Shown here: positions 32,713-44,173 of the stretch, piece by piece | Layout of the letters: every line of letters starts with the position of its first letter | How positions within the stretch are numbered: position 1 is the stretch's first letter | Source of the DNA: Annona cherimola | Lineage: Eukaryota; Streptophyta; Magnoliopsida; Magnoliales; Annonaceae | Length of the DNA: 64,000 nt | Direction of reading: 5' to 3' | Assembly (NCBI GenBank): GCA_030490835.1 | Contig: CM059972.1 | Location: 41,271,452-41,335,451, forward strand | Position numbers and translations under genes: made by a program | The notes under the pieces: model-generated | The model's database searches: none | Seen by the model: only the letters and a program-made list of their open reading frames with translations | Told to the model about the DNA's origin: nothing

Positions 32713-35700
32713 ATGGATAGCGGATGTTCAAGGCATATGACCGGTGAAAGAAGTTTGTTTCATAAACTTAAGCCGTGTAATGATAGAATGGTTGCCTTTG
32801 GCAATAATGAAAAAGGTAAAATTAAAGGTAAAGGAAATATACATAGTATTTCAAATGCATGCATGGAAGATGTTTTGTTTGTTGAAGGACTCAAACACAA
32901 TTTAATGAGCATTAGCCAATTATGTGATAAAGGATACAAAGTTGTGTTTGAATCATCTATATGTAATGTATTTGATGGAGAACATATCATGTTTAGTGGT
33001 AAAAGACATGGAAATATTTATCTGGTTTCACTTGATGAATTAGATGGTCAATGTCTAATGGCTATTGATAACGATCCATGGGTTTGGCACAAGAGGCTTG
33101 GACATATAAACATGGGCAACATAAAAACCCTATGGAAAAAGAGTTTGGTAGAAGGATTACCAAGATTGAAATATGACAAAGACAAGATTTGCAAGGCATG
33201 TCAATTATCAAAACAACCCAAGATGCCTTTCTCTACCAAAAAGGAAATTTCCACCACTAAGCCACTTGAATTGCTACATATGGATCTATACGGGCCATCC
33301 GACATTCTAACCATTGGTGGAAAGAAATATGTATTTGTCATAGTTGATGATTTTTCAAGATTCACATGGATAATTCTCTTAGCTAGTAAAGATGAAGCCT
33401 TCTCTATGTTTGCAACTTTTGTGAATTTGGTGCAAAATGAAAAACAGAGTACTATTGTGACCATAAGAAGCGATCATGGTGGCGAATTCGAAAACAAACG
33501 ATTCATGGAATTTTGTAATGGGAAAGGAATTCACCACACATTTTCTGCACCAAGAACTCCACAACAAAATGGAGTAGTTGAAAGGAAAAATAGAACTATA
33601 CAAGAGATGGCTAGAACTATGCTAAATGAGAGCAATTTATCCAAGAAATTTTGGGGTGAAGCTGTGAGTACAGCTTGTCATGTTTTGAACCGAGTTACCA
33701 TTCGAGCAATCTTGAAAAAGACCCCATATGAACTATGGAAAGGAAGGAAACCAAATATCTCATATTTTCATGATTTTGGATGTACATGCTATGTTTTAAA
33801 TAATGGAAAAACCAATTTGGGTAAATTAGATACCAAAAGCGATGAGGCTATATTCCTTGGTTATTCTTCAAATAGCAAAGCATATAGAGTATTCAACAAA
33901 CGAAATCAAGTTGTAGAAGAATCCATACATGTTGTATTTGATGAAATTAACCAAAGTCCGAGAAAGGAGGATGAACTAAGTGATGCAGATGAGACAAAAA
34001 GCAAAGAACAACCAAAGGAACTCGAGCTCAAGCCAGAAAATCCAGAGGAGGAAGAGGTAAGTGAAGGTAATGACTCTTACAAACCTCCAACTGATTTAAA
34101 GTTCAAAAATGCCCATCCAATTGAACAAGTTATTGGAAACATATATGAAGGAGTAAAAACTAGAAGATCAAAACAAAACGTTTATGGCCAATATGCGTTT
34201 GTATCGAAAATTGAACCAAATACCATTGAACAAGCTCTTAATGATGAACATTGGGTTATTTCAATGCAAGAAGAGCTAAATCAATTCGAAAGAAACAATG
34301 TATGGCATTTAGTTCCTAGACCAAACAATCATATAGTCATTGGTACAAAATGGGTATTTAGGAACAAATTAGACGAAAGCGGTCTTGTAATTAGAAACAA
34401 GGCACGATTAGTAGCCAAAGGGTACTCCCAAGAAGAAGGAATTGATTTTGAAGAATCATATGCACCCGTGGCTAGATTAGAAGCCATACGTATCTTATTA
34501 GCATTCGCTTCACATATGAATTTCAAATTGTTCCAAATGGATGTGAAGAGTGCATTCTTGAATGGCTATTTGAATGAAGAAGTATATGTTGAACAACCCC
34601 CTGGTTTTGAAGATAAGGATCAATCAAAATATGTGTATAAATTGACCAAAGCACTATATGGATTAAAACAAGCTCCAAGAGCTTGGTATGAAAGGTTGAA
34701 CAAATTTTTGATTGATCATGAATTTCAAAGAGGGAAAGTTGACACTACTTTGTTCATCAAATATAAAAATAGCAATATTTTAATTGTACAAATTTATGTA
34801 GATGACATAATCTTCGGTGCTACTGACGAAAATCTATGCCAAGAATTTTCTAAGATTATGCAGAATGAATTCGAAATGAGCATGATGGGAGAATTAAATT
34901 TCTTCCTTGGACTACAAATCAAGCAACAAAGTGAAGGAATATTTCTGAACCAGTCCAAGTATGTCAAAGAGATGCTCAAGAAATTTGGAATGCAGAATAG
35001 CAAAGGAGCAAACACTCCAATGAGCTCAACAATCAAAATCGACACGGATGAAAACGGTAAAAGTATCGATCAAAAGCTTTATAGGAGCATGATAGGATCT
35101 TTGCTTTATTTAACTGCTTCTAGACCCGATATCTTATTTAGTGTTTGTATGTGCTCTAGATTTCAAGCATATCCCAAAGAATCACATCTACTTACTGTAA
35201 AAAGAATTTTTAAATATTTGATAAAAACTACAAACCTTGGACTATGGTATCCAAAGGGGTCAACCTTTGATCTAATCGGCTATTCGGATGCAGGCTTTGC
35301 CGGATATAAAGTGGATAGAAAAAGTACCAGTGGAACTTGTCAATTTCTTGGACATATGCTAGTTTCATGGCATTCAAGAAAATAAACAAGTGTTGCACTA
35401 TCTACTGCGGAAGCCGAATACATAGCCGCCGGCAGTTGTTGTGCCCAACTACTTTGGATGAAACAACAATTAAAGGATTATGGTATTGAATATGTTGATA
35501 TACCAATTAGATGTGATAATACAAGTGCAATATGTTTAACTAAAAATCCTGTACTGCATTCAAGAACTAAACATATTGATGTAAGACACCATTTTATTAG
35601 AGAACATGTTGAAAATCATGATGTGTGCTTAGAATATGTGAAAACAGAAGACCAAATTGCTGATATCTTTACCAAACCTCTAGCCAAAGATTCATTTTAT

Positions 35701-35739
35701 AAGATTAGGAATGATATGGGGATGATAGAGCTTAACTAG
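32713..35739 (+). pseudogene. pol: Copia pol polyprotein with one nonsense codon, plus-strand element
   Basis: The frame reads protease ([10 protein letters not shown] from the first ATG), integrase ([24 protein letters not shown]), reverse transcriptase ([21 protein letters not shown]) and RNase H. A TAA at 35383-35385 stands where the dimer has a Gln codon in the [11 protein letters not shown] segment, removing the RNase H end. The frame continues unchanged to 35739 and ends in the ADIFTKPL region. A nearby DAD motif reads DAG. The listed start is the first ATG; the frame itself is open from 32635. It is recent and almost intact, but as it stands would make a polyprotein lacking most of RNase H. 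Confidence 0.9.
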
Positions 35740-35742
35740 GAA

Positions 35743-36235
35743 AAATTCATAAGAAAATTAAATTGGAAAATGTCAAGTCGATGAGTCAAGTCGACTCCAG
35801 GGACGCCAGGTCGACTCCGCTTTAGAAGCGAAGTCGACTCCGCTAGGGTCGAAGTCGACTCCGTCTCCAGGCGAAGTCGACTCCAGAAGGACCGAAGTCG
35901 ACTTCACCTAGGGCAAAGTCGACTCCGCGCGCGCGACCGTCCGACTTCCGAGCCTTTTTTCTTTTTCTTCTCTCTTCTTTTCTTTCTTCCTCATTTTCTT
36001 CCGGCCTCCCTGTTTTTCTTTCCTCCGGCGATTTTCCTTTTTCTCTCCGGGAATCATCTCCCTCTCCGGCGACTCCTACTCTCTCACTGCCTCTCTCCTT
36101 GATATCTTCTCCCAACTCTCTCAATCCGTTTCCTCCATCCCTCAACTACTCTCTCATTTCTCCTCCCATTCTCAAAAATCTCTCAAGATCTTTCTAGTCT
36201 TCATTTTCCTATTTCAAACTCCAATTCCTATCTCA
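35743..36235 (+). repeat. Non-coding spacer between pol and env-position gene, with a GTCGAC array at 35765-35925
   Basis: Seven GTCGAC centres occur within about 160 bp, most in the form GAAGTCGACTCC. Unlike the LTR arrays, they lack the regular AAGTCGCA/TGCGACTT outer arms. The rest (about 35940-36235) is a pyrimidine-rich CTCT/TTCT stretch resembling a leader, ending at the ATG at 36236. Confidence 0.85.
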
Positions 36236-36793
36236 ATGGCCCCGAAGAAAGCTGTCTCCAAACCATCAAAAAAGCCTGTGCCTAGACCTCCCACATCTCA
36301 CACTGAGGAAGAAGTTCCTAGGAGAGCTAGGACACCTGCAAAACGGGTTCGAGAAGAACCCTCAACTTCGACGGGTAAACGGGTTCGATTCCAAACCTCC
36401 ACTCAATCATCTGATCAAGCACCCAGGTCGGAAAATCAACAAACCACCTCACAGAGCACACAATCCGGGACAAGCAGAAGGGGCACTGCAGCTGGGAAAG
36501 CCCAAGTTTTGAAGATGCCCACTACCTACTTCAAAACCGAGCTCCAGCATAGCCGTTTCTACAAAAAGTTCTACGAACGGAAGGTATTCATACCCAAGAT
36601 TATAGATTTCAATTTCTTGAAAGAATATGGATCCGACATAGAAGATCTATTGGATTTTCAAGGATGGACCAATTTGCTAAAGGAAGACGAAAGGGTCTAT
36701 CCAGATCTTACTCGAATGTTTTATTATCTTTGGGATGAAGAATACTTTGGAACATTCGTCAAAGGAGCGAAATGGATCTTGGAATCGGAATAG
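36236..36793 (+). pseudogene. Env-position gene, N-terminal part
   Basis: A 185-residue frame with a very basic, Pro/Lys/Arg-rich N-terminus (residues 1-90) followed by a globular part (about 95-185). The globular part resembles the putative plant transposon protein domain found downstream of pol in Sireviruses. The reading frame stops at 36791-36793, while the matching continuation lies in another frame from 36772, so a frameshift splits the gene. The env-like label rests on position. I see no signal peptide or membrane segment in this part, so a membrane fusion role is not supported. Its cellular role is unknown to me. Confidence 0.65.
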
Positions 36794-37818
36794 TTGCAGG
36801 ACCGACTGAAGTAATGAGTCATTTAGGACACATACTTGGAGTCCCGTATGAGGATGAGCCTATTCCAGAAGACCTCACAATGGATCAAATGTATAATCAG
36901 CTCACCCGGAGCAACAAGTACCATCCGGGAATCAAATTCCTTCGGTACATGGATTTGTCACCCAGACTTCGGGTACTAAGGCTTCTCATTGCACACTGCA
37001 TCTACCCAAAGGGCGGTGGAAGAAATCAATTGAATCCACAGGAAGCTGGGATATTATGGAAAGTGGCCAACAGGGTCAAAGTGAGCATACCCAAATTATT
37101 TCTAGAAGCCTTGGGAAATAGAAAGGACAACCCACGAGGAGTCCTTCCCTATGGCACATGGATCACAAAGATTTTAGAATTCTTCAAAGTGGATATTGAA
37201 GGCGAGCCTTTCGAAGTGCTCAAATCCACAAATGCCATAAATAAAGCACTAATCCAGAGAATGAAGATCAATCTGCTTGAACTAAGGCATGAAACTACAG
37301 AAGAAGAGCAAGCAGACAATGCACAAGCTGAGGGGGAGCAACCTCCCGCGGCACCACCTGCTCAAGAGGAGCCAGCATCTCCCATGTCGCACGGATCCTA
37401 TTCTCCACAAGGGTCCGCTGCAAGAGAACGGGTGCCTCCAACCTCTTCTGAGGAGGTCACCCTAAAGGATTTGAAAGATGAAATCATAGCCATGAGGGCT
37501 GAAATGGGACAACAAGAAAACCGGATGACAAGTCTTGTCACCGGTGTCCTTAATGCACTTGAAGATATGCATTCCCGACAAGATAGAATCGAGCGGGAAA
37601 TGCGACATATCCGCTATCATCTTGCCTCAGGCCATCATAAAAAGAGACCCATGCCTGAACTCGATCCTTACGAGTCGGGTTCAGTTCATAGAGAGGCAAC
37701 TCCCGATCACGCTTCTCTTGTTTACTCCTCGGCCCATCATTGTCCCATCAAACCAACTAAATCTGTCTATCCCATCTCTCAATTTCAATTTACCAAGTCT
37801 TTAGTACTTTTTGAATGA
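36772..37818 (+). pseudogene. Env-position gene, C-terminal part with coiled coil
   Basis: A 348-residue frame overlapping the previous one by 22 nt. It continues the globular domain (about 1-180). Next come an acidic, Pro/Ala/Gln-rich stretch (180-220), a heptad-like coiled coil (about 225-280, LKDLKDEIIAMRAEM and following) and a polar tail. No transmembrane segment is apparent. A PPT-like AAAAAGGGGGAGG follows the stop at 37824-37836. The ATG at 36772 may not be a real start: the two frames look like one damaged gene. The closely related dimer units lack this whole region. Confidence 0.65.
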
Positions 37819-38221
37819 TTGCCAAAAAGGGGGAGGAAGATAGGTTAGATTTGAGTGTTTTTATTTTTTGGGTTGGGTAGTTTGTATCTAGGATAGTTTC
37901 ATTTATGCTTCATTGTATTCTGTAATGAAACTTCATAGATATATGAAATGATGTTTGATATGATAATTGGTTTATATATGATTGATACAGAGTTGAATGA
38001 ATGATATATTTGATACAAAGTACTCTTAATGTTTAATACTTAATATATGGCTTGTAAGATATTCAAGCATACTCTATGCCAAAATGATTAAATGTTCTCA
38101 AAACTCTAAATTATATGTTCAACGATACCTATATGCTCTGTTTTCTCAAATGGATATGTTTGAAATTTTTGAAAGGTATCAACTCAAATGAAGTTTTGTC
38201 AATCATCAAAAAGGGGGAGAT
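37819..38221 (+). other. 3' untranslated region and polypurine tract of the plus-strand element
   Basis: The tract AAAAAGGGGGAGAT (38208-38221) adjoins the LTR and is identical to the dimer tract. A second PPT-like run is at 37824-37836. Both follow a GATTG/AATCATC-type sequence. No gene is present. Confidence 0.8.
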
Positions 38222-40018
38222 TGTTGGAAACAATGTTCAAAATAATCTAAATTGACCAAAGCCTGAGTTTTGATGATTAACAAGAACTTATTTGAGTATA
38301 TAAAGAGTACTAACATGTTTGATAAATGTTTAAGGAAAGCAAAGAAGTCAAGTCGATCTCCAAGTCGACTTGGACTTCGACTTGGGTGAAGTCGATCCCA
38401 AAGTCGACTCAAATATCGACTTGAGAATGAATCCCAAAAGGCAACAGGTGAAGTCGCAAGTCAAGTCGACTCCACTTGCGACTTGGGAAGTCAAGTCGCA
38501 GACGAAGTCGACTCCAGCATCGACTTGGAGTATCCAGAGCTGAAAAGTGGAAACGAACATAACGAAGTCGCAAACGAAGTCGACTCCAGGTGCGACTTGG
38601 GTGAAGTCGCAGGCCAGGTCGACTCCATCCACGACTTGAGATGTTCAAACTTTCAAAGATGCTGTTTTCAAGATATTCAAGAGGATTTATCACTCAAGTC
38701 CAAGGAATCAAGATGAAAAACAAATGAGTCAACTTCAAAGTTAAGAATCATGTTCTACATTCAAATCAAGTCTATCAAGCTCAAAGCAAATCTTCAAGCT
38801 AGATTCCAAATGGAGTAAAATCCAAGTCATGAAGACCAAGTGAGTCCAAAGCAAAGCAAGGAACATACATATATTTTGCAAGAACTCAAAGCTTTCAAAT
38901 GGTTTGCAAGACTCAAGACATGTCAAGAAGATCAAGGCGTTTCTGCAATAGACCAAGCCAAGTCGCAACCCAAGTCGACTTCAGGATCGACTTGAGTTGA
39001 AGTCTGAAAGCCAAGTCGACCCAAGTCTCAGACTTGAGTTTCTGAAGAACCCAAGTCGCAGGCCAAGTCGACTCCATGTACGACTTGGAAGCCAAGTCGC
39101 AGGCCAAGTCGACTTCATCTTCGACTTGGAGAATAACGGTCAAATTTTTGACCGTTGGAGTTCATTTATTGCACGCCAACTACTTCTACAACGTTCATAA
39201 TTTCCTCAATCTATAAAAGGATATTCAAATGAACGTGAGAAAGAATAAGAGACACTACTCTAAAGATCAAAGAGAGAAAAGAAGTGCAAGAAAGACTTTC
39301 AAATACGTTTTCTCCATAATTGAGTGTTTCAAAGGAAGAAAGAGCTTCAAACTGCAAGTTGCTTCAACAATCATCATTCAAGCTATTTTTGACTTCTTCC
39401 TCGAGCTCAAAACTGCCTACACAAATCTGTAAAGTGTAGTTTTTATTCATTTCTTTATTTGGTTGTATAAATCTTGATTTAGCTTGAGTAGCTAAGATCA
39501 AGTGTATGCAAAGTAGGGTGTGATTGGAGTGAGACTCATCACCTACTTGTGCAAGTGATTGTATATGCCCCCTAGAGCTTTGAATCTAGAAGAGAGCAAG
39601 TGGCTCTAGTTGTGTATGCCCCCTAGAGCTTTGAATCTAGAAGAGAGCAAGTGGCTCTAGTTGTGTATGCCCCCTAGAGCTTTGAATCTAGAAGAGAGCA
39701 AGTGGCTCTAGTTGTGTATGCCCCCTAGAGCTTTGAATCTAGAAGAGAGCGGTGACTCTAAGTGTATTCTTGGAATACATAGTGGAACCCAAGTCACAAC
39801 GGAGTGTGAGCTTGGAAGAGTGGAGTAGGGAAGGTTTGCCCGAACCACTATAAATCTTGTGTTCTACTTATTACTGCTTTATTTTATTTGCTCTCCATTC
39901 GCTTAAAAAGGGGATTAACTTTTTCAAGAGGTTAAGATCTTTGAGTTTACCAAAGAAATTTTAAAGAACCCAATTCACCCCTCCCCTCTTGGGTTTAGCC
40001 ATCAACTCGGGACCAACA
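38222..40018 (+). repeat. 3' LTR of the plus-strand Copia element
   Basis: It is 1797 bp, like the 5' LTR, with one difference seen (C at 39620 against G at 30426). It is followed by the CTACA duplication. Confidence 0.93.
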
Positions 40019-40023
40019 CTACA

Positions 40024-40329
40024 CACATATCAGACTTAAACACAACACCAAGGCCTTTATCACAAAATTGACTAATACTTAAGAGATTGTGTTTAAACCC
40101 TTTTACATAAAATGCATCATTTATTTTAATGCCTCCGCAACTTACCATACTCCTACCCCTGATGAAACCTTTATTGTTGTCTCCAAAAGTAACCTTACCT
40201 TTATTTTACATTTCTAAAAACTTGAATGCATTTTAATTTCCGGTCATATGATGTGAACAACCACTATCCATATACTATCTTATTTGGCAAGTTGACTTCA
40301 TACATTTCTGCAAAATAACAAAAAAACCT
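40024..40329 (-). pseudogene. Old Copia protease remnant
   Basis: The minus strand carries a YMDSGC...HHMTG protease motif near 40240-40275, preceded by an in-frame stop, and then leads toward the insertion point at 40018. The frame opens +1 to gag, with a 37-nt GT...AG segment at 40308-40344 as in the younger elements. Confidence 0.7.
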
Positions 40330-41819
40330 TTACTGTTTTGGTACCCATTTCATGGGTCCAAACTGGTTAGTATCATTATTATGTTTTTTAGGTTTCCAAA
40401 CCAGTTTTGCTCCAAACGTCTGCAATTTTCTAACTGGGCAATATGAAAAATGTCCAAATTTACAATAAAAATTGTAGATTCCATTTTGATTTCTAAAAAT
40501 TTTATTTGACTTTCTCTTATTTACATTTTTATTTTCTTTTATTTAATTTTTAAAATTTTCATTTTCCTCAACAAGAGATTTTATTTGCATTTGCAAATTC
40601 ATATTTTTTTCTTTTTCACAACTGAGATCAATTTTTAATTTTATATATTTATCTAACTAGGTAGTAAATTATCCAACTAGTTCAACATATTTTTGTTCCA
40701 ATTGATCAACTGTATAACTTACCTCAGAATGTTCAGATTCATTTTTATAATCTGTCATAAATCCTAAATGTGATACAAGATTCGTTTGATCATGATCAGA
40801 TCCTAAAGTGACTGATAGTGAAGTATCCCTATCGCACCATGCCCTATAGCTTTGATTTTTTTTTCTTTTGTTGAAATCTTTCTTTTCAACAGGAGATGGG
40901 CATACATTCTTAAGATGTCCAAAACCTTGGCAGTTATAATACCTTATTTCGTCTCCTTCTCTTTTCTCAAAATCTTTCCTCTAGTCCTTCTGTTCTTTTT
41001 TCTTTTCAAGTCGTCAATGTATCCTTCTAGTGGCTGCATTCCTGTTGTTGTTGTTGTTTTCTCGATTTCGAGTGATGAAATGTCTTATCTTTTTTGTCAA
41101 TATAGCAATGTCTTCATCTCATCACCTGTATTATCATCAGAATGATCAGAGGAAACTTTTACACTAATTACCTTCTTACCTTTTGGATCATTATCATCAT
41201 TTTTTTTCATAATGATCTCATGTGTCATAAGGGAGCCTATTAATTGATCTACAGACACCTCCTCTATGGCTTTAACCTTTGTAGTCCAAAAAGAAGGAAG
41301 CGATCTCAATATCTTTTTTACTTGTTCCTTTGCCTCAATAGACTTACCAAGTGCTTTCAAGGCATTAATTATATTGGTGAATCTGCAAAATATCTCAGTA
41401 ATAGATTCATTAGATTTCATCATAAAAAGTTTGTAATCATGCATCGACATATTTATCTTGGACTCCTTAACTTGAGAAGTACCCTTATGTGTTACCACGA
41501 GTGTATCCCAAACCTCTTTGGCCATTGCAAAAGCAAATACCCTATTAAATTCAGATGGGCTAAGTGTACAATATAAAACATTTAGAGCTTTGGCATTTAA
41601 TTGCACTTATTCATTTTGCTGTTGATTAGGTTCGGTTATGTCATCTCCAGGTAAAATAACACCTTTATGAACAGCATTCTAAAGTTTTAAATCCTGACCC
41701 ATGATAAAGATCTGCATTCTGCGTTTCCATTATTAGTAATTCGTGTCATCAAAATATGGTGGTCTAGTTCTGGAATAACCTTCACCATATCCAATTTTCA
41801 TTTTCTTCTCAGTTGTCAT
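40330..41819 (-). pseudogene. Old Copia Gag remnant
   Basis: The ATG is at 41819 and UAA at 40330-40332. The best-preserved part (41097-41606, 169 residues) matches the UBN2/copia gag core (KEVWDTLVVTHKGTSQV; RFTNIINALKALGKSI). The zinc knuckle near 40905-40945 has lost its first Cys (YYNCQGFGHLKNVC). The end has the WVPKQ-stop form, parallel to WVPKR-stop in the younger elements. Multiple frameshifts lie between 40400 and 41100. Confidence 0.75.
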
Positions 41820-41843
41820 GATCTCTTGGAGTAATTCCAAGAA

Positions 41844-41856
41844 GGCTCTAATACCA
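41844..41856 (-). promoter_or_regulatory. Primer-binding site of old Copia element
   Basis: TGGTATTAGAGCC on the minus strand is a near match to the initiator tRNA-Met complement, two bases from the LTR end at 41859. Confidence 0.7.
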
Positions 41857-41858
41857 AT

Positions 41859-41911
41859 TGTTAGGCCCGTATAGAATTGATAAAAGAAAGAGATAACAAC
41901 ACAAAAAGAGA
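41859..41911 (-). repeat. 5' LTR of the old Copia element, inner fragment
   Basis: It begins TGTTAGGCCCG on the plus strand. It is interrupted at 41911 by solo LTR D and continues at 43124. Confidence 0.7.
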
Positions 41912-43123
41912 TGTGGCGCCCAACCCGAGACATCAAGACTTCCTTTAAAACATTTTCATAAACATCTTGAACACCTTTTTACCTGAGGACATTTATATAT
42001 CCTAAAACATTGTCATAAAAATCCTTTGTTCATGAAGACAATTCTATGTCTTAGAATATTTTCATAAACATCCATTTTTAAAAACCATTTACAAGCCACA
42101 TCTGGGCTTGTTAAGGCAAAACATATGCGTTGTACCCTCTTTAATTAATTTTCTTTGGTCTTGTTGTCCACATTTGATCATGTCCACAGGGCCTTGATTT
42201 TGACATCTTTGGTCACAATTTTCCACTCAATTTAATTTCTCATTTACTTACCTTGATTTCCTAGCTATCTTAGGTGTGGATTTTATATAAAAAAAATTAT
42301 AAAAATCCACTTTTTAGAGCTCATGGACATCCATGGTGTGCCACCTCCATGTGCCTCCCTTGAGCTAGCCCATTAGTCATTAAATCATCTCATTAATCAC
42401 TTGATATTTTCATGGATTTTGTCATTTTAAGAAATTCACAAAATCCACTTGTAATTACCTCCTTTCGACACCTCATTTTTTTCCATTAATTATATAATTA
42501 ATTTCTTTAACTTTAACATCAATGCAAGCTACTTATGGTGCACAAAGTCAAAGGTGCACACCTTTTTTCGTTTAGGCATAATCCCATAATACTTAGCTTA
42601 ATCCAATCCTTTCATAGCATTGATCTCATAATTTTAACTGTCCATTTCAAATTTCGTCTCAATCCGACTTTTCTATCTCAAGTTATGATCATTTGAAATC
42701 ATCTTTGGATTTTGGACGAAAATGATCAACTATCACCCTAATCTCATCAAAATTTTCATAATCCAACCTTTCCATAAGATTGGTCACAAAATTATGTGCT
42801 TACCTTTCAAATTTTATCTCAATCTGCCTTACAGGCGTCAAGTTATGAATTTTCTGACATTTATCACCTTAAATCCATAATTATCAACATAATCTCTATT
42901 AATTAGACCATAATATATGAGGTAATTATCCTCAATATATTCACATTGTCTAATCCTCATTAGGCCTCTTTAGTCATATTGACCCACCTTGAGCTATGGT
43001 GATTACTTTAATCACCTTTCTTAGTCAATAGCATCAAAATCAATTAATCAATTGAATTATGCATATATCACATATACATGCCTAATTTACATGTAAATGT
43101 CCTACTTGGGTCTGGGTATCACA
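41912..43123 (-). repeat. Solo LTR D, same family as solo LTR C
   Basis: A 1212-bp LTR running TGTGGCGCCC ... GGGTATCACA on the plus strand, flanked by AGAGA (41907-41911 and 43124-43128). In element sense it starts TGTGATACCC and ends GGGCGCCACA. The central stretch is recognisably similar to solo LTR C. It is inserted in the LTR of the old Copia element, again on the minus strand. Confidence 0.85.
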
Positions 43124-44173
43124 AGAGAGATCCAAGAAAGAACAGGATAAATTTCACACACTACAAAAATAATCCAAAGAAGATATCACAAATTATAGTG
43201 GTTCGGTTAATGCACCTACTCCACTCTCCAAGTCAATGCCTTGACTCGGGTTTTCACTAATCACCTTAGAACTCAAGTCACAGTGATACGATCTCAATCA
43301 TCTTCTAGATTACACAAATGGTTCTAGATGGCACATGAAGCTTTCCACAAATCATAATAAAAGCTTTCCTCTTGAATTAGACAGCCTCTAATTCAAGGTA
43401 AAATAAATAAAAATTAAATAAAGCTTACAATTAGTTGAACAACACAGAAGCACTTCTAGGATGGTCGTGACAATATTCAATATGTTGCTTCTGACAAATG
43501 GACAAAGGATCACAGAGAACTCCTTGAGAGAAATCTGCACTTTTGAAATGATTCTCTCTGAATTAAATTTTCAGTTGAAATTCATTATCTATTTATAGCT
43601 TTTAACATCTAAAATCGCCAAGGGAAATTTTCTCCACCAAATCCGCAACCAATCGGATTTTTCTTAACCACCTGTAATAACTTAACAAACCAAAACCACT
43701 AAGAGAGATTTTTTTTTTACCAAATCCGCAACCAATTGAATTTTCCTCAACAATTTGTAACTACTTAACAAACGAAAACCACCAAGAGAGATTTTCTCAA
43801 CTAAATCCGCAACCAGTCGAATTTTTCTCAATAACTTGTAACAACTTAACAAACCAAAATAGCTCCTTATAACAAACCAACTAATTTGCCACGTCATCAT
43901 CCAATCATCTATCCATTGATCTTGCTAAAAAAACTGTCAAAGTTTCAATCCAAAAATTGTTGAAGTTTGAAACTACATCAGCTGAAGTTTGAACAAAAAA
44001 CTGTAGAAGTTGCAAATCAAAACTGCTAAAGTTTTACAGCAAAACCTCAACAAATTCACGACACAATTCAATGCTAACTTGTTACAACCATTCAACACAA
44101 ACTAAATACAAGCAAACACATTTGAGGCATTAAATTCTTAACTTTTCTAGCATCAAAGCACTATAACTCAACA
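43124..44173 (-). repeat. 5' LTR of the old Copia element, outer part
   Basis: It contains the R/U5-like block shared with the young LTRs (TATAGTGGTTCGG near 43196; CTACTCCACTCTCCAAG) and, upstream of it in element sense, the tandem repeat at 43618-43870. There is no GTCGAC array. The outer end near 44173 is a guess from an AACTCAACA end. Confidence 0.55.
43618..43870. repeat. Tandem repeat, about 85 bp, three units
   Basis: Units start near 43618, 43699 and 43789 and share AGAGAGATTTT and AAATCCGCAACCA followed by TAACAAACCAAAA. It occupies the place in the old LTR where younger LTRs have the GTCGAC array. Confidence 0.7.

Larger units (their letters stand above)
29028..40018 (+). mobile_element. 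Complete young Copia element (Sirevirus-type) with an env-position gene
   Basis: A 10,991-bp element with LTRs of 1797 bp each (29028-30824 and 38222-40018). It has the target duplication CTACA (29023-29027 and 40019-40023), a tRNA-iMet primer site, gag, pol, a GTCGAC array, an env-position region and a polypurine tract (38208-38221). By eye I found one difference between the LTRs (G at 30426, C at 39620), so insertion was very recent. Despite this, gag has a stop in the first zinc knuckle, pol has a stop in RNase H, and the env-position frame is split. It lies antisense inside the old Copia pol. Confidence 0.93.
24840..44173 (-). mobile_element. Old decayed Copia element (Sirevirus-type), host of three insertions
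   Basis: On the minus strand an LTR (41859-41911 plus 43124 to about 44173), primer site (41844-41856), gag (40330-41819) and pol (40329 down to about 24870) follow in order. It is interrupted by solo LTRs at 26159-27624 and 41912-43123 and by the full element at 29028-40018. Many stops and frameshifts show age. The R/U5 block (TATAGTGGTTCGG and CTACTCCACTCTCCAAG near 43196-43230) is shared with the younger Sirevirus-type LTRs. No 3' LTR is found to the left. The Gypsy element probably inserted there and moved it out of the window. Confidence 0.8.

Noticed and set aside
35843..36145. Charged minus-strand frame rich in Glu and Arg
   Set aside because: It is the antisense of the pyrimidine-rich leader before the env-position gene.
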